A stretch of DNA of 64,000 nt, taken from assembly GCF_000802235.1 (NCBI RefSeq), contig NZ_JTDL01000104.1, positions 62,001 to 126,000 on the forward strand, in the 5' to 3' direction. The stretch comes from Sinomonas humi (GTDB taxonomy: Bacteria > Actinomycetota > Actinomycetes > Actinomycetales > Micrococcaceae). Position numbers and translations under genes: made by a program. The notes below the pieces were generated by a model. That model was not told the DNA's origin. It worked only from the letters and a program-made list of their open reading frames with translations, and searched no databases. Positions 35,962 through 46,998 of the stretch are shown piece after piece; positions within the stretch are counted from its first letter, which is position 1, and each line of letters starts with the position of its first letter.

Positions 35962-36888
35962 TTAAGGGCGCTCGCCGCGCAGCGTGTCGATCGCGAACTG
36001 CAGGTCGGCCGGGTACGGGCTCGTCACCTGCACCCACTCCCCCGTTCGAGGATGCGCGAAGCCCAGGCGGTGTGCATGCAGCCACTGGCGCGTGAGGCCG
36101 AGCTCTGCCGCGAACCTCGGATCGGCGCCGTAGGTGAGGTCACCCGCGCAGGGATGGTGGAGCGCCGAGAAGTGGACTCGAATCTGGTGGGTCCGGCCGG
36201 TCTCAAGGTGGATCTCGACGAGGCTCGCCCGCCCGAAGGCTTCAAGCACCTCATAGTGCGTGACCGACGCGCGGCCGTCCTCGACGACCGCAAAGCGCCA
36301 GTCGTATCCCGGATGCCGCCCAATAGGGGCATCGATCGTGCCTTCAAGGGGATCCGGCAGCCCCTGAACTACCGCGTGGTAGACCTTGTCCACCGTCCGT
36401 TCCTTGAAGGCACGCTTGAGCGCGGTGTAGGCAGGCTCGGTCTTCGCCACGACCATCGCTCCAGAGGTCCCTACATCGAGCCGGTGGACGATCCCTGCGC
36501 GCTCCGGCGCGCCCGACGTTGAGATGCGGAAACCGTCAGCCGCGAGACCACCCACCACCGTAGGCCCCACCCAGCCAGGAGAAGGGTGCGCGGCAACGCC
36601 CACGGGCTTGTCCACGACCACGAACTCCTCGTCGTCAAGGAGGATCTCGAGGCCGTCCACGTGCTCCACCACCACTTCCAGGGGATCCCGCCGCTCGGGC
36701 GCATCAATTTCGATCACTTCGCCGGCCGCGAGTCGCCCCGACTTGGCCAAGGGCCGGCCCGCTGCGGTCACATGACCACCGGCCAAGAGTTGGGCGGCGG
36801 CAGAACGCGAAACGCCCAGCAACGCCGAGAGGCCGGCGTCCGCCCGCAGCCCGGCGAGCTCCTCCGGCACGCTGTGCCGCTCAGGCAC
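35962..36888 (-). CDS. rluD: Ribosomal large subunit pseudouridine synthase, RluD type
   Basis: A 308-residue RluA-family pseudouridine synthase. The N-terminal S4 RNA-binding domain spans ~10-75 ([21 protein letters not shown]). The catalytic Asp138 lies in HRLDVGTSG. The C-terminus includes [28 protein letters not shown] chose GTG 36888 because it gives the family N-terminus and overlaps the lspA stop by 8 bases. The open frame to 37008 would overlap lspA deeply. The exact rRNA target is not deducible. Confidence 0.93.
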   Translation of the reverse strand: MPERHSVPEELAGLRADAGLSALLGVSRSAAAQLLAGGHVTAAGRPLAKSGRLAAGEVIEIDAPERRDPLEVVVEHVDGLEILLDDEEFVVVDKPVGVAAHPSPGWVGPTVVGGLAADGFRISTSGAPERAGIVHRLDVGTSGAMVVAKTEPAYTALKRAFKERTVDKVYHAVVQGLPDPLEGTIDAPIGRHPGYDWRFAVVEDGRASVTHYEVLEAFGRASLVEIHLETGRTHQIRVHFSALHHPCAGDLTYGADPRFAAELGLTRQWLHAHRLGFAHPRTGEWVQVTSPYPADLQFAIDTLRGERP

Positions 36889-37510
36889 CCGGCGCCTCGC
36901 CGCCGTCGTCCGTGGCTTCTTGGTCTTGACGCTCCCGGGAGCCCTTCCCATGGCGGCTTCCATCTGCGCCGATGCCGAGCAGCGTGAGGAGGCAGATGAG
37001 CGCCACACCGGTCACGACCGCCGAATCCGCGAGGTTGAAGATGGCGAAGTTCGGCAGCTGGATAAAGTCGACGACGTGCCCCATGCCGAAGGAAGGCTCG
37101 CGGAACAGCCTATCGGTGAGGTTGCCGAGCGCACCTCCCAGTACGAGCCCCAACGCCACCGCCCACCCGATGGAACGCACGCGCCGCGCAAAGACGATGA
37201 TCGCGATCGCGACGACGGTCATGATGATGCTGAAGACCCATGTGACGTTCTCACCGATGGAGAATGCCGCGCCGGAGTTGCGGATGTAGTACCAGTGCAG
37301 GAGCGGTGGGAGCACCGGTATGCGTTCCCCCTCCACCATCGTGCTCGAGACCCAGTACTTCGTGGTCTGGTCGAGCAGGTACGCAAAGGCAGCCAGGGCG
37401 CCGAGGACCGTGAGGGCCTTGCGAGACGCGCGGCGCCTCGCAGGCGCCGGCTGCTGGTTCCGCGGAGGCGTCACCGAGGAGGAGTTGTCCATACTGCTTT
37501 CCGTCGACAT
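36881..37510 (-). CDS. lspA: Prolipoprotein signal peptidase II
   Basis: A 209-residue aspartyl protease in the membrane that cleaves lipoprotein signal peptides after lipid attachment. It has four membrane helices. The two catalytic Asp residues are in NLTDRL and FNLADSAV, and the conserved NSGAAFS motif is present. The N-terminal ~28 residues are Ser/Pro/Arg-rich and variable. The C-terminal tail is hydrophilic. The start could be ATG 37510 or the ATG at 37492. A likely client is the lipoprotein at 59.3 kb. Confidence 0.95.
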   Translation of the reverse strand: MSTESSMDNSSSVTPPRNQQPAPARRRASRKALTVLGALAAFAYLLDQTTKYWVSSTMVEGERIPVLPPLLHWYYIRNSGAAFSIGENVTWVFSIIMTVVAIAIIVFARRVRSIGWAVALGLVLGGALGNLTDRLFREPSFGMGHVVDFIQLPNFAIFNLADSAVVTGVALICLLTLLGIGADGSRHGKGSRERQDQEATDDGGEAPGA

Positions 37511-37516
37511 GCCGAA

Positions 37517-37547
37517 GCCGGCGGCCGCTGTGAACGCGGCCGCCGGC
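37517..37547 (-). terminator. Hairpin between wag31 and lspA
   Basis: A perfect 12-bp GC stem (37517-37528 with 37536-37547) with a 7-nt loop lies 16 bases after the wag31 stop. There is no T-run. It may attenuate rather than end transcription. Confidence 0.7.
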
Positions 37548-37562
37548 TCGGGAATTCGGGTC

Positions 37563-38186
37563 TTAGACCTCGGCGTTGTCCGGGATCTCGCTCGACACGA
37601 CCGAGCCCCGTGCGTCGAGATCGCGGAGCTGGCCCTCGATGTAGGCCTTCAGGCGAGCGCGGTAGTCGCGCTCGAACCCACGGAGCTGCTCGACCTTGCG
37701 CTCGAGCACTGAGCGCTGCTGCTCAAGAGCGCCGAGCGTCTTGCGCGACTTCTCCTGCGCCTCGTTGACAAGGCTGCTCGCCTCGATCTGCGCCTCGGCG
37801 ATGATCTTGTCTCGCTGGTCGATGCCATCCTGCACGTGCTTGTCGTGCATCTGCTGAGCCATGGCGAGAAGTCCGGCGGCAGATTCGGCCGTCTGGTTCA
37901 CGTTCGACTGCGCGGGGGCGGGAGCCTGCGCAGCAACCGGCTCGGGCTTTGCGACCTCGGCCGGCTTGGTCTCCTGCGCGGCAGGCTTCTCGGCAGGAAC
38001 AGCGGCGCCGCCCTTCGAGGTGAGCTCGGCGACCTTCTTGCGAAGCTCGTCGTTCTCCTGATTCAGACGGCGGAGCTCAATGACGATCTCATCAAGAAAG
38101 TCATCAACCTCGTCCTGGTCGTATCCCTCGCGGAACTTCGTCGGCTGGAAACGCTTGTTGACGACATCTTCTGGCGTCAGAGCCAT
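37563..38186 (-). CDS. wag31: DivIVA/Wag31 cell-pole growth organiser
   Basis: A 207-residue membrane-curvature-sensing coiled-coil protein that directs polar peptidoglycan synthesis. The N-terminal DivIVA domain (MALTPEDVVNKRFQPTKFREGYDQDEVDDFLDEI) is fully conserved, with the membrane-tip region RFQPTKF. A first coiled coil runs to ~56, a Pro/Ala/Lys linker covers ~60-96, and a long second coiled coil covers ~100-190. The linker is a typical Ser/Thr-kinase substrate region in mycobacteria. ATG 38186 has GAGGTG upstream, and a short inverted repeat (38211-38217 with 38228-38234) sits in the leader. Confidence 0.96.
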   Translation of the reverse strand: MALTPEDVVNKRFQPTKFREGYDQDEVDDFLDEIVIELRRLNQENDELRKKVAELTSKGGAAVPAEKPAAQETKPAEVAKPEPVAAQAPAPAQSNVNQTAESAAGLLAMAQQMHDKHVQDGIDQRDKIIAEAQIEASSLVNEAQEKSRKTLGALEQQRSVLERKVEQLRGFERDYRARLKAYIEGQLRDLDARGSVVSSEIPDNAEV

Positions 38187-38311
38187 CTGCTCACCTCTTT
38201 GGTCTAGTCAGTCAGGGGCTTGCGCCACCCTGACTACCGTAACTGACTTGCGCCCGCACGCTCCACTTCGCGGCTCAAGCCGCAGCGTGGCGTCGGGACT
38301 CTGCTATGAAA

Positions 38312-38599
38312 CTACGCGAGATTCCTAACGATTGCCATAGCGATGTTGACAGCGATCGCCAGGACGATAAAGCCGAGATCGAGACTCATGGAGCCGACCC
38401 GGACTGGCCGGAAGAGGCGCCGCGACAGCCGCATAGGCGGATCTGTCACCGAGTAGATTGCGCTCGCCGCGACGAGCGATGCTCCTCTGGGCCGCCAAGA
38501 CCGGGCGAAAGACTGCACCCAGTCGTAGACCAGCCGCCCCAGGAGCGCCACAAAGAACAGCTCAAGGAGCAGGTAGACAACAGCCCAAAGAATGCTCAC
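38312..38599 (-). CDS. YggT family membrane protein
   Basis: A 95-residue protein with two membrane helices: residues ~3-24 and ~72-92. The conserved YggT loop, VTDPPMRLSRRLFRPVRVGSMSLDLGFIV, lies between them. It sits between sepF and wag31, the standard position in Gram-positive dcw clusters, suggesting a role near division or pole growth. Start ATG 38599 lies 5 bases after the sepF stop. Confidence 0.92.
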   Translation of the reverse strand: MSILWAVVYLLLELFFVALLGRLVYDWVQSFARSWRPRGASLVAASAIYSVTDPPMRLSRRLFRPVRVGSMSLDLGFIVLAIAVNIAMAIVRNLA

Positions 38600-38604
38600 G
38601 AAAC

Positions 38605-39135
38605 TCAGCTCTGGTTGAAGAAGGTGGCCTGCCCGTCGCTGACCTTCTTGTCCTCGCCGAGAACCTCGATGCTCGCGGGAGTGAGGAGGAAGACCTTGTT
38701 CGTGACACGCTCGATGCTGCCGTGAAGGCCGAAGACGAGGCCCGCCGAGAAGTCCACGAGACGCTTCGCGTCGGCCTCACCCATGTCGGTCACATTCATG
38801 ATGACCGGGATGCCGTCGCGGAAGCTCTCGCCGATCACCTTGGCGTCGTTGTAGGAACGCGGGTGCACGGTCGTGATTTGGCGGAGGCCGGAGTCCTCGC
38901 GGACTGCGGCGGCGCGCTTGATGGGCGTCACGGGGGCGCGGTACTCCTCTACTTCGGCCGCAGCGGGCTCGCGGGTGGCAAGCGCCTGACGGCGTTCTTC
39001 GCGCTCGGTGTGCACCGGCTTGTCCTCTTCCGTACGTACGTGTTCCGTGCGGGCGTTCTGGGGCTCAGCCTCGAACTGCTCATCGCTGTCCGCGAGGCCG
39101 AGGTAAACCATGGTCTTCCGCATAACTCCGGCCAT
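38605..39135 (-). CDS. sepF: Cell division protein SepF
   Basis: A 176-residue FtsZ membrane anchor that replaces FtsA in actinobacteria. The N-terminus [18 protein letters not shown] is the amphipathic membrane-binding helix. An acidic/Arg-rich linker (~20-80) leads to the DUF552 core ([31 protein letters not shown]) that dimerises and binds the FtsZ C-terminal peptide. I chose ATG 39135 over the longer frame from 39174 because it begins exactly at the membrane helix and has AGGAG upstream. Confidence 0.95.
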   Translation of the reverse strand: MAGVMRKTMVYLGLADSDEQFEAEPQNARTEHVRTEEDKPVHTEREERRQALATREPAAAEVEEYRAPVTPIKRAAAVREDSGLRQITTVHPRSYNDAKVIGESFRDGIPVIMNVTDMGEADAKRLVDFSAGLVFGLHGSIERVTNKVFLLTPASIEVLGEDKKVSDGQATFFNQS

Positions 39136-39209
39136 GCTCGACTCCTGTACTCGGGCCGCGCGGTCCTCGTGCACCGGGTCCCGGCCCTAAAGGTCCCGAC
39201 TCTTCGACG

Positions 39210-39947
39210 CTACAACACGCGGGGCCGCGGACCGAGCACATCGGTGCCGATCCGAACGTGTGTCGCACCTGCTGCAATCGCCTGCTCCAGATCCTGGCTC
39301 ATGCCTGCAGACACCATGGTCGCATGCGGATGGTTCTTTCGCAGTTCAGCCGCGCAGTCCGCCAGCCGGGCGAAAGCCCGCGCCGGATCTTCGCCGAGCG
39401 GCGCGACCGCCATGATGCCCGCAAGGCGCAGAGCCGGGGATGACTCGATGGCCTCTGCCAGCGCAGCGACCTCTGCCGGCAGGGCACCGCCGCGGCCGGG
39501 GGCTGCGTCTTCGTCGAGGTTGACCTGAATCAGGCACGCGAGCGGTGGGCGGCCCTCGCGCGCAGGATCTGAGGCGGCAGCCTTGGCGAGCGCCGTCGCA
39601 AGCGCGGGGCGGTCCACCGAATGGACCACGTCGGCGTATCGCACGACGCTCTTGGCCTTGTTCGTCTGGAGTTGGCCGATGAAGTGCCACGAGAGGCCTA
39701 GGCCAGCGAGCTCACGGGCCTTTGCCGAAGCCTCCTGGTCCCGGTTCTCTCCCACGTCGGCGACGCCGAGTTCGGCCAGGGCACGAACATCACTCGCCGG
39801 GTGGAACTTTGTGACCACGATGAGCTTGGGCACCTCGATACGGCCGGCAGCGCGCGATGCACTCTCGATGCGCTCTTGCACACGCGCGAGATTGGAGGCG
39901 AGTTCTGCCCGGCGTTCTGCCGTTGGGAGGGACCCTGTCTCAGCCAC
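39210..39947 (-). CDS. YggS/PLPBP family pyridoxal phosphate homeostasis protein
   Basis: A 245-residue type III-fold PLP-binding protein that buffers pyridoxal phosphate rather than acting as an enzyme. The PLP lysine lies in LIVVTKFHPASDV, and further family signatures are GENRDQEASAKA, WHFIGQLQTNKAKSVV and SAGMSQDLEQAIAAGATHVRIGT. GTG 39947 overlaps the pgeF stop by 8 bases. The position between pgeF and sepF is conserved (ylmE of Bacillus). Confidence 0.94.
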   Translation of the reverse strand: MAETGSLPTAERRAELASNLARVQERIESASRAAGRIEVPKLIVVTKFHPASDVRALAELGVADVGENRDQEASAKARELAGLGLSWHFIGQLQTNKAKSVVRYADVVHSVDRPALATALAKAAASDPAREGRPPLACLIQVNLDEDAAPGRGGALPAEVAALAEAIESSPALRLAGIMAVAPLGEDPARAFARLADCAAELRKNHPHATMVSAGMSQDLEQAIAAGATHVRIGTDVLGPRPRVL

Positions 39948-40680
39948 GGGACCACACGATCCCTGCGAACCTACCCTCGCCGGGCGCGCGCCGATGCGAG
40001 AACAGGCGCGCTTCCTCCATCGTGCAGGCCGCGGCCTCCGTATGCCCTGGGACACCCAAGTCGACCAGCTGGGCCATGACGCCAGCAGGCAGATCGAGAG
40101 CCGGCGTTCCCCAAGAGGTCGTGGAGGCCGTCCCCGGAACGAGCGCCGCGACCTCATCGCGGAGCGAAGCGGGAACTTCGTAGCAATGGCCGCAGATGCT
40201 CGGACCGATCCAGGCTTCGATGTCCGAGACTCCCCGCCCTCGAAGGGCTTCGATCGCGGCCCTCACGACTCCACCTGCGAGCCCGACGCGGCCAGCGTGA
40301 ACGGCACCGACAGCAGTGCTGCCGTCGGCAAACTGGCCAGCGAGAAGTATCGGCACGCAGTCGGCGACCATGACGGCCACTGGGAGGCCTCGTGAGAGCA
40401 GCGCGTCGGCCACGGGGGCATCCCCGCCCTCCTCTGCCCATACCACCGTCGAGCCGTGGACCTGTTCCATGTAGTGCACGCGCTCGGCGTCAACCGCGGC
40501 CGCGAGGGCCGAACGATGACTGCGGACGCCGTCGTCGTCCGAACCGACGTGGAAGGCGAGATTTCCCGCTGCGAGCTGGGTGAAGGCGGCGGTGACGCCG
40601 GGACGGATGTCCCGGCGCCACCAGAAGATGTCCCCTGTGACGGCGCTCTCCGGGGCCTGCCCGGACGTGCGCGAGGTCAC
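39940..40680 (-). CDS. pgeF: PgeF/YfiH-type polyphenol oxidase-fold protein (peptidoglycan editing factor)
   Basis: A 246-residue protein of the DUF152/YfiH family. In E. coli the homologue corrects misincorporated Ser in peptidoglycan precursors. Members also show laccase and purine-nucleoside activities in vitro. Zinc-site residues are visible in [19 protein letters not shown] with [14 protein letters not shown], and [13 protein letters not shown] 40680 overlaps the ftsZ stop (GTGA), so translation is coupled to ftsZ. It corresponds to ylmD of the Gram-positive dcw cluster. Confidence 0.92.
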   Translation of the reverse strand: MTSRTSGQAPESAVTGDIFWWRRDIRPGVTAAFTQLAAGNLAFHVGSDDDGVRSHRSALAAAVDAERVHYMEQVHGSTVVWAEEGGDAPVADALLSRGLPVAVMVADCVPILLAGQFADGSTAVGAVHAGRVGLAGGVVRAAIEALRGRGVSDIEAWIGPSICGHCYEVPASLRDEVAALVPGTASTTSWGTPALDLPAGVMAQLVDLGVPGHTEAAACTMEEARLFSHRRAPGEGRFAGIVWSRG

Positions 40681-41885
40681 TTCAGGAAATCGGGCACGTC
40701 GAGGTCGTCGCGCGAACCGGTCAGATCGTGCTCGACCACGGCGGGCAGCTCGACGTCGAACCCGGAATCTGCCGGGGTGGTGTGCGACTGGCTCCACTGG
40801 CTGAGCCCGTTGTGGCCCTGGGCGGGCTGGGCAACAGGCCGCGTCGGCGCCTGCTGCTGGCCAGCAGACGACGGCGGAGCGGCCGGAGCGGGAGGGGTCG
40901 CCTTGGCCTTGGTGTCCTCGAGCGACGGCGACGTCGCCTTGACGTCGTCGAAGCCTGCCGCGATCACGGTGACGCGTGCTTCGTCGCCGAGCGCGTCGTC
41001 GATCACGGCACCGAAGATGATGTTTGCCTCGGGGTGCGCGACTTCCTGGACCAGACGGGCCGCCTCGTTGATCTCGAACAGGCCGAGATCGCTGCCGCCC
41101 TGGATCGACAGCAGCACGCCGTGCGCGCCGTCGATCGATGCCTCGAGGAGCGGCGACGCGATTGCGAGCTCAGCTGCCTTGACCGCACGGTCCTCGCCGC
41201 GCGCCGAGCCGATGCCCATGAGAGCCGAGCCAGCGCCCTGCATGACCGACTTGACGTCGGCGAAGTCGAGGTTGATGAGGCCTGGGGTGGTGATGAGGTC
41301 CGTGATGCCCTGAACGCCGGAAAGCAGGACCTGATCGGCGGAGCGGAAGGCATCGAGGACCGAGACGTTACGGTCGCTGATCGAGAGCAGCCGGTCGTTG
41401 GGGATCACGATGAGGGTGTCCACCTCGTCGCGAAGCGCCTCGATCCCGTTCTCGGCCGAAGTCGCCCGGCGGCGGCCTTCGAACGTGAACGGACGCGTGA
41501 CGACGCCGATCGTGAGCGCGCCGAGCGACCGTGCGATGCGGGCGACGACGGGGGCACCGCCCGTACCGGTGCCACCACCCTCGCCGGCGGTGACGAAGAC
41601 CATGTCGGCCCCCCGCAGGACCTCCTCGATCTCGTCCGCGTGATCCTCGGCCGCCTGACGGCCGACCTCGGGGTTGGCGCCGGCGCCGAGACCGCGAGTA
41701 AGCTCGCGCCCGACGTCGAGCTTGACGTCCGCGTCGCTCATGAGCAGCGCCTGGGCGTCCGTGTTGATGGCGATGAATTCCACACCTCGCAGACCGACTT
41801 CGATCATGCGGTTGACTGCGTTCACGCCACCGCCGCCGATGCCGACGACCTTGATGACGGCCAAGTAGTTCTGCGGTGCTGCCAC
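40677..41885 (-). CDS. ftsZ: Cell division protein FtsZ
   Basis: A 402-residue tubulin-like GTPase forming the Z ring. The GTP-binding core has [14 protein letters not shown] and the tubulin signature [12 protein letters not shown], then [15 protein letters not shown] with the T7-loop Asp. A Pro/Ala/Gln-rich spacer (~318-385) leads to the conserved C-terminal peptide [10 protein letters not shown] that binds SepF and FtsW. ATG 41885 starts it. The 173-bp gap to ftsQ is AT-rich, with TTGACA (41977-41972) and TATAAC (41967-41962) on the coding strand. Their spacing is wrong for one promoter, but the region probably holds ftsZ promoters. Confidence 0.98.
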   Translation of the reverse strand: MAAPQNYLAVIKVVGIGGGGVNAVNRMIEVGLRGVEFIAINTDAQALLMSDADVKLDVGRELTRGLGAGANPEVGRQAAEDHADEIEEVLRGADMVFVTAGEGGGTGTGGAPVVARIARSLGALTIGVVTRPFTFEGRRRATSAENGIEALRDEVDTLIVIPNDRLLSISDRNVSVLDAFRSADQVLLSGVQGITDLITTPGLINLDFADVKSVMQGAGSALMGIGSARGEDRAVKAAELAIASPLLEASIDGAHGVLLSIQGGSDLGLFEINEAARLVQEVAHPEANIIFGAVIDDALGDEARVTVIAAGFDDVKATSPSLEDTKAKATPPAPAAPPSSAGQQQAPTRPVAQPAQGHNGLSQWSQSHTTPADSGFDVELPAVVEHDLTGSRDDLDVPDFLK

Positions 41886-42058
41886 GTTGAGTGTCCCTTG
41901 TTCGAAAGCCTGCTAGTTCTGCAAGAGGCTGGATCCCACAACCTTAACCCTCAACTCGAAGGTTATAGTTATGTCAACTAGCTCTTGGTGAAGACGGTAT
42001 TTCCCGCGATTCGCGCACGCAACGACCGTTACAGCGTGTCGCCTCTGTTGGTTCGGGC

Positions 42059-43162
42059 TTACCGGGTCACCGGATGCCACGGCGTGCTCACGTCGAACAC
42101 GTTCACGGGCGCCTGCCCCTGTGGAGGATTCTGGGCGCTCTTCATGAGCGCCTCGAGGACTTTGGCCTTGAGGTCGCGGTCCTGGCTGTTCCCCCAGACA
42201 ACAGTCTGGCCGTTCGAGAGCTTGAGCTGCACGGAGTCCACGGATGAGGCCGAAGCAGTCGCCAGCTGGCCGAGGACATCCGCCGGGAGCGCTGAGAGCA
42301 CACCCGTGACCGCCAGAAATGTGTCGTGCGACATGTGCGCGCCCTGCGGGTCGATCACCGGAACAGGGTAGGCGGAGGGATCTTTCGCCGTCGCGATCTG
42401 GACGCCGTCACCGTCCACGACGGAGAACCCATCCGCCTGCTTCACGAGCGCCACTGGCACCCGCTCGACAACCGTCACGAGCAGCGTATTCGGTGGGACG
42501 GCCCGGCTCTCGACAGACTTGACCTGGACGATCGGGGCGACGAGACGGCTCACATCCGAGGGAGCGACGAGCGGCAGCGGCTTTCCCTTCAGGGGCGCGA
42601 GAGCAGCTTGTACCTGGGCCGGCGTCAGCATCTTCGTTCCCTCGACCGTGATCGTGTGCACCGCAAGGACCGGGGTGAAGAGCACCAAGCCCATGACGGC
42701 CGCGACGACGGCGGCGAGGGAGACGACGGCGAGGACCACGCGGCGTCGGACGCGCTTCGCGCGGGGAACGGGAAAGGCGAGAACGTCGGGCGATTCGGTA
42801 CTCGCGGCCCTCCCTGCCTCCGGCGCACGCCTCCCGAGGAGGCGTGCCGGATTCAGCGATTGCCGCCCTTTGGCCGGCTCCCGGCGTGCCGTCGTGGCCT
42901 GCTCCCGGCTCCGGCTCGGGCGCGTAGGCGCCTCTTCATCGGGCTCCTCGCGGCGATCGCCAACCGGGTGGAGCACCGTCACCTTCGCCGAACGGCCCAC
43001 AGAGACGCGACCCGCAGCCGAGCCCTCAGGGCCAGCCGAGACAGGCGCCGGTTCGTTGAACGAGGGTGCGTCGAACTGCTCTCGGTAGTCGTCCTCTCGG
43101 GACGACGGAGACCCCGATGACCCCACGCGGGGCACCCGCGGTTTGCGTGGACTAGGCGCCAT
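42059..43162 (-). CDS. ftsQ: Cell division protein FtsQ/DivIB
   Basis: A 367-residue bitopic divisome protein. A long cytoplasmic N-terminus rich in Arg, Pro and Ser (~1-130) precedes one membrane helix (~140-162, VVLAVVSLAAVVAAVMGLVLF). A POTRA domain starts at VHTITVEGTKMLTPAQVQAAL. The FtsQ beta domain follows (VPVALVKQADGFSVVDGDGV). ATG 43162 overlaps the murC stop by 11 bases. The frame opens at 43204. Confidence 0.94.
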   Translation of the reverse strand: MAPSPRKPRVPRVGSSGSPSSREDDYREQFDAPSFNEPAPVSAGPEGSAAGRVSVGRSAKVTVLHPVGDRREEPDEEAPTRPSRSREQATTARREPAKGRQSLNPARLLGRRAPEAGRAASTESPDVLAFPVPRAKRVRRRVVLAVVSLAAVVAAVMGLVLFTPVLAVHTITVEGTKMLTPAQVQAALAPLKGKPLPLVAPSDVSRLVAPIVQVKSVESRAVPPNTLLVTVVERVPVALVKQADGFSVVDGDGVQIATAKDPSAYPVPVIDPQGAHMSHDTFLAVTGVLSALPADVLGQLATASASSVDSVQLKLSNGQTVVWGNSQDRDLKAKVLEALMKSAQNPPQGQAPVNVFDVSTPWHPVTR

Positions 43163-44603
43163 TGTCGGATTCCCCTCTTCCGCCCGGCCCTTCGAGCGCC
43201 TCAAGAAGAAGAGGCCCGAGGGCGGTCACATCGCCGGCTCCGACGGTGAGAACAATGTCCCCAGGCACAGCGAGAGCAGCGAGCTCGGCGACGGCTTGGG
43301 GCGCGGACGGCGCATACGATCCCGCGGGCAGCCCGTCTGTCACGAGCTGGCTCGTGACGCCCGGAATCGGGTCCTCGCGGGCAGGATAGATGTCAAGCAC
43401 ACGTACCGTGTCAGCTGCGGAAAGCGCGGCCGCGAACTGCCCGGCGAACTCGCGTGTGCGCGAGAAGAGGTGCGGCTGGAACAGGACATGCACGCGGCCC
43501 TCCCCCGCGACTCCGCGCGCCGCCTCGAGGGCCGCGCGTACCTCAGTCGGGTGGTGGGCGTAGTCGTCGTAGACCCTGACGCCGCGAGCTTCGCCCTTGA
43601 ATTCGAAGCGGCGTGCAGCACCGCTGAAGGTAGCGAGCGACGCCGCCGCTGCCTCCGGCTGCGCGCCCAGGCCAACGACGACGGCGGCGAACGCACCCGC
43701 CGCGTTGAGCGCGTTGTGCGTTCCCGGGACGGACAGCGGAAGCGGAACCTTGCCGCCCTCCCATTCGAGGGATGGGCCGCTCGGCTCCAGCAGGAGCCGC
43801 ACATCGGCGTCCGCCGAGGTCCCGTACAGGAGAACCCTCGGACGGCCACCGAGTGCGGCGCGCCGCCGTTCGGCGACGCCACGGGCGCCAGCGTCGTCGC
43901 CGCACGCTACAAGCAGGCCCTCGGACGGCAGCAGCCCGGCGAACTCGTCGAAGGCCGCATGCACGGCTTCCGCCGTTCCGTAATGGTCCAAATGGTCGGC
44001 CTCGACGTTCGTGATGACCTCGACGAGCGGCCGATAATTGAGGAAGGAGGCATCCGACTCGTCTGCCTCCGCGACGAAGATGTCGGTCGCCCCGTGGGCT
44101 GCATTGACGCCAAGGGCAGGGATGTTGGCGCCGATCGCGAAGCTCGGGTCGAGGCCCGCTCCGCGGAGCATCCACGCGGCCATCGACGTCGTCGTCGTCT
44201 TGCCGTGCGTTCCGGCGACCGCGAGGACACGGCTGCCCGCCATGGCAGCGGCGAGCGCCTCGGAGCGGTGCAGAACGCGAAGCCCCCGGGCCCGCGCCTC
44301 GACAAGCTCCGGGTTCTCGGGCCGGATCGCCGAACCAGCCACAACCGTCTCGGCGTCGACGAGATTGCGCGCGTCATAGCCGACGGCGATCCGCGCACCG
44401 AGGCGCGCGAGATCGCGCATTACAGGCAGGTCCTTTGCGTCAGAACCGCTGACGACTACACCCCTCGCGACCATCACCCTTGCAACGGCAGACATGCCGA
44501 CGCCGCCGACGCCGACGAAATGGACGCGCCCGAGTTCCGCGAGGGCAGTGCCCACCTCGCTCGCGCGGGGCCCGTCCCGGTCGGTCCTGTTCTCGCCGTT
44601 CAT
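43152..44603 (-). CDS. murC: UDP-N-acetylmuramate--L-alanine ligase
   Basis: A 483-residue Mur ligase adding L-Ala to UDP-MurNAc. The N-terminal Rossmann motif is [15 protein letters not shown], the ATP P-loop is [12 protein letters not shown], and [15 protein letters not shown] is the MurC hallmark in the C-terminal domain. Its ATG overlaps the murG stop (ATGA). The order murG-murC-ftsQ is the usual one for actinobacteria. Confidence 0.97.
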   Translation of the reverse strand: MNGENRTDRDGPRASEVGTALAELGRVHFVGVGGVGMSAVARVMVARGVVVSGSDAKDLPVMRDLARLGARIAVGYDARNLVDAETVVAGSAIRPENPELVEARARGLRVLHRSEALAAAMAGSRVLAVAGTHGKTTTTSMAAWMLRGAGLDPSFAIGANIPALGVNAAHGATDIFVAEADESDASFLNYRPLVEVITNVEADHLDHYGTAEAVHAAFDEFAGLLPSEGLLVACGDDAGARGVAERRRAALGGRPRVLLYGTSADADVRLLLEPSGPSLEWEGGKVPLPLSVPGTHNALNAAGAFAAVVVGLGAQPEAAAASLATFSGAARRFEFKGEARGVRVYDDYAHHPTEVRAALEAARGVAGEGRVHVLFQPHLFSRTREFAGQFAAALSAADTVRVLDIYPAREDPIPGVTSQLVTDGLPAGSYAPSAPQAVAELAALAVPGDIVLTVGAGDVTALGPLLLEALEGPGGRGESDNGA

Positions 44604-45736
44604 GCCTGAGCCGCCTCCATCACCATCTCCGCCATCGCATCATCCGCGTCGCGGACGCCGAGGGCTCTCGCTCGCGCCGCCATTTCCTTGAGCCTGACTG
44701 GGTCGGCGACGAGCGGCAGGACTTCGCGTTCGAGCCACGCTGGGGTGAAGTCCGAATCCCGAACAAGCAGGGCTGCGCCGGCTTCGACCAGCCCGCGGGC
44801 GTTGAGTGCCTGCTCGCCATTGCCGATCGGAAGCGGAACGAACACGGCAGGGAGCCCAACGGCTGCCACCTCGCAGACCGTCCCCGCGCCCGCGCGGCAA
44901 ACGAGCAGATCGGCAGCGGCGTAGGCCAGTTCCATGCCGTCGACGTACTCGACCTGGTGGTAGCCCTCCGCCGCGAGGGGCACGCCGTCGTCGTCCATGA
45001 GGCCCTTGCCGCGCCCCGTGATGTGGAGCGTCTGGATGCCCGCCCGGGAAAGGGCCTCCACAGCCTCTGCCAAGGTCCGGTTGATGCTCAAGGCGCCCGA
45101 CGAGCCGCCCGTGACAACGAGCGTAGGCCGCTCCGGATCAAGGCCCAGCCCGCGCCGTGCAGCCGTGCGCTCCGCGTCACGGTCCAGCTGGGACACCTCC
45201 CGCCGCATTGGCATGCCCACGAGTCGCGCATGCCGGAGCTTCGTCTCCGGGAACGCCTTCCCGACCTGCTCGGTGAAGAGAGCGCCGACCCGGTTGGCGA
45301 GCCCAGCACGAGTGTTCGCCTCGTGGATCACAATAGGGGTTCCGCGGCGGCGTGCCGCGATGTACATGGGGGTGCAGACGTAGCCGCCGACGCCCACAAG
45401 CACGTCCGCGTCTGCCTGCTCGAGGACCTCGGTCGCTTGACGCACGGCGCCCGCGAGTCGCCGCGGCAGGCGGACGAGGTCAATGCTCGGCCGGCGTGGG
45501 AGGGGAACGCGATCGATCGTCGCGAGTTCGAATCCGGCCTCTGGGACGAGCCTCGTCTCCATGCCCGATGCCGTCCCGACGGCGACGATCTTCGCCGCAG
45601 GCTCCCGCCGGACGACGGCCCTGGCAATCGCCAAGAGAGGGCTGATGTGGCCAGCGGTTCCTCCGCCGGCGAGGACGACGGACGGTCCGGACGGCGAGGC
45701 GTGCACGGGCATCCCAGTAAAGTCCTCAGAGGGCAT
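44600..45736 (-). CDS. murG: UDP-N-acetylglucosamine--lipid I transferase
   Basis: A 378-residue membrane-associated GT-B glycosyltransferase converting lipid I to lipid II. The N-terminal glycine loop is [16 protein letters not shown]. The second loop, [11 protein letters not shown], binds the UDP-GlcNAc phosphates. [23 protein letters not shown] is the C-terminal signature. I chose ATG 45736 (MPSEDFTGM), 2 bases after the ftsW stop; the frame is open into ftsW. Its stop overlaps murC. Confidence 0.96.
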   Translation of the reverse strand: MPSEDFTGMPVHASPSGPSVVLAGGGTAGHISPLLAIARAVVRREPAAKIVAVGTASGMETRLVPEAGFELATIDRVPLPRRPSIDLVRLPRRLAGAVRQATEVLEQADADVLVGVGGYVCTPMYIAARRRGTPIVIHEANTRAGLANRVGALFTEQVGKAFPETKLRHARLVGMPMRREVSQLDRDAERTAARRGLGLDPERPTLVVTGGSSGALSINRTLAEAVEALSRAGIQTLHITGRGKGLMDDDGVPLAAEGYHQVEYVDGMELAYAAADLLVCRAGAGTVCEVAAVGLPAVFVPLPIGNGEQALNARGLVEAGAALLVRDSDFTPAWLEREVLPLVADPVRLKEMAARARALGVRDADDAMAEMVMEAAQA

Positions 45737-45738
45737 TG

Positions 45739-46995
45739 CTATGTGGTGACCTTCCGCTTCGTCGCCGTCTGCGACTTCCCTGCACGGCCGAAGAGGCGCT
45801 TCGGGCGCTCGCCGCCCTCGGGCTTTATCTCCTCGCGGGCCAGAGACAAGACTACGCCGATGGCGCAGAGACAGCTCACGAGCGCCGAACCGCCTGAGGA
45901 TATGAAGGGAAGCGGGACGCCGATGACTGGTAGGAGGCCCGTGACCATCGCCATGTTGAGGGCTGCTTGGCCGAGGATCCACGCCATGATGGTGCCGGCA
46001 AGGACGCGCGGGAAGAGCTCCTTCTGGCGTACTACCACCCGGAAGATCGCGATCGCGAGGACGGCGAAGAGGGCGAGGACGAGCAGCGTTCCGAAGAGGC
46101 CGAGCTCTTCGCCGAGTACGGAGAAGATGAAGTCGTTCTGCGCTTCTGGAATCCAGTTGTACTTCTGCCGGCTCTGACCGAGCCCGACGCCGAGCCAGCC
46201 TCCCGAGGCGAGGCCCTGCAGCCCGTTCTGGACCTGGTATCCGAAGTCAGCGCCTTGGGTGCACATTGCGGGCGACTGTCCAAGCCACTCATAGATGCGG
46301 CACATGCGGTTCGCGCTCGTCACGGCGAAGCCGATGGCACCCACGCTCATCACGGCACAGGTCGCGACGAAGATCCGCGTCGGGATGCCGCCGAAGAAGA
46401 GGCCGGCGGTGACCACCAGCATGATCACGAGCGTCGTTCCGAGGTCGTGGCCCCAGATCACGAGTCCCGCGACAAGGAGTCCAATGGGGACGACAGGCAC
46501 GAGGGCGTGGCCCCACCGGTCGAGAAGCTCTGACTTCTTGCTGAGGACGGTCGCCATCCAGAGGGCCAGGAGAAGCTTCGCGAATTCAGAGGGCTGAACG
46601 CTGAACCCAGCGACGTCGATCCAGTTTCGGTTGCCGAGCACCCGGCTGCCCACGACCTGCACGAGACCGAGCATTACGAGGGTGACCGCCATCCCGGGCC
46701 ACGCGACCCGTTTGAGCCACCTGACATTGAAGCGGGAGATCACGAACATGCCGATCACGCCGAGCGCCCCGAAGAGTGCCTGCTTGATCGCCGCGCTGTA
46801 GGGGCTCTCGCCCAGCGAGATGCTCTCTACGCTCGAAGCCGAAAGCACCATCATGATGCCGATCGCCGTGAGCGCGAGCGTCGAGCCGAGAATCAGGTAG
46901 TAGCCCGCCCCTGCGCCCAGCCTGCCAGACCCCTCGAGGCGCCGCCACAGCGTCTGGGCCGTCCTCGCCGGACGCTCCTGCTGCGCTGTGGCCAT
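45739..46995 (-). CDS. ftsW: Septal peptidoglycan glycosyltransferase FtsW
   Basis: A 418-residue SEDS-family polymerase with about ten membrane helices. SEDS motifs include [20 protein letters not shown] with the signature [34 protein letters not shown] and [19 protein letters not shown]. The catalytic Asp lies in the DLG segment region of extracytoplasmic loop 4 and is not resolved further here. It lies 3 bases after the murD stop. It pairs functionally with FtsI encoded 7 kb upstream in the same operon. Confidence 0.95.
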   Translation of the reverse strand: MATAQQERPARTAQTLWRRLEGSGRLGAGAGYYLILGSTLALTAIGIMMVLSASSVESISLGESPYSAAIKQALFGALGVIGMFVISRFNVRWLKRVAWPGMAVTLVMLGLVQVVGSRVLGNRNWIDVAGFSVQPSEFAKLLLALWMATVLSKKSELLDRWGHALVPVVPIGLLVAGLVIWGHDLGTTLVIMLVVTAGLFFGGIPTRIFVATCAVMSVGAIGFAVTSANRMCRIYEWLGQSPAMCTQGADFGYQVQNGLQGLASGGWLGVGLGQSRQKYNWIPEAQNDFIFSVLGEELGLFGTLLVLALFAVLAIAIFRVVVRQKELFPRVLAGTIMAWILGQAALNMAMVTGLLPVIGVPLPFISSGGSALVSCLCAIGVVLSLAREEIKPEGGERPKRLFGRAGKSQTATKRKVTT

Positions 46996-46998
46996 CCT

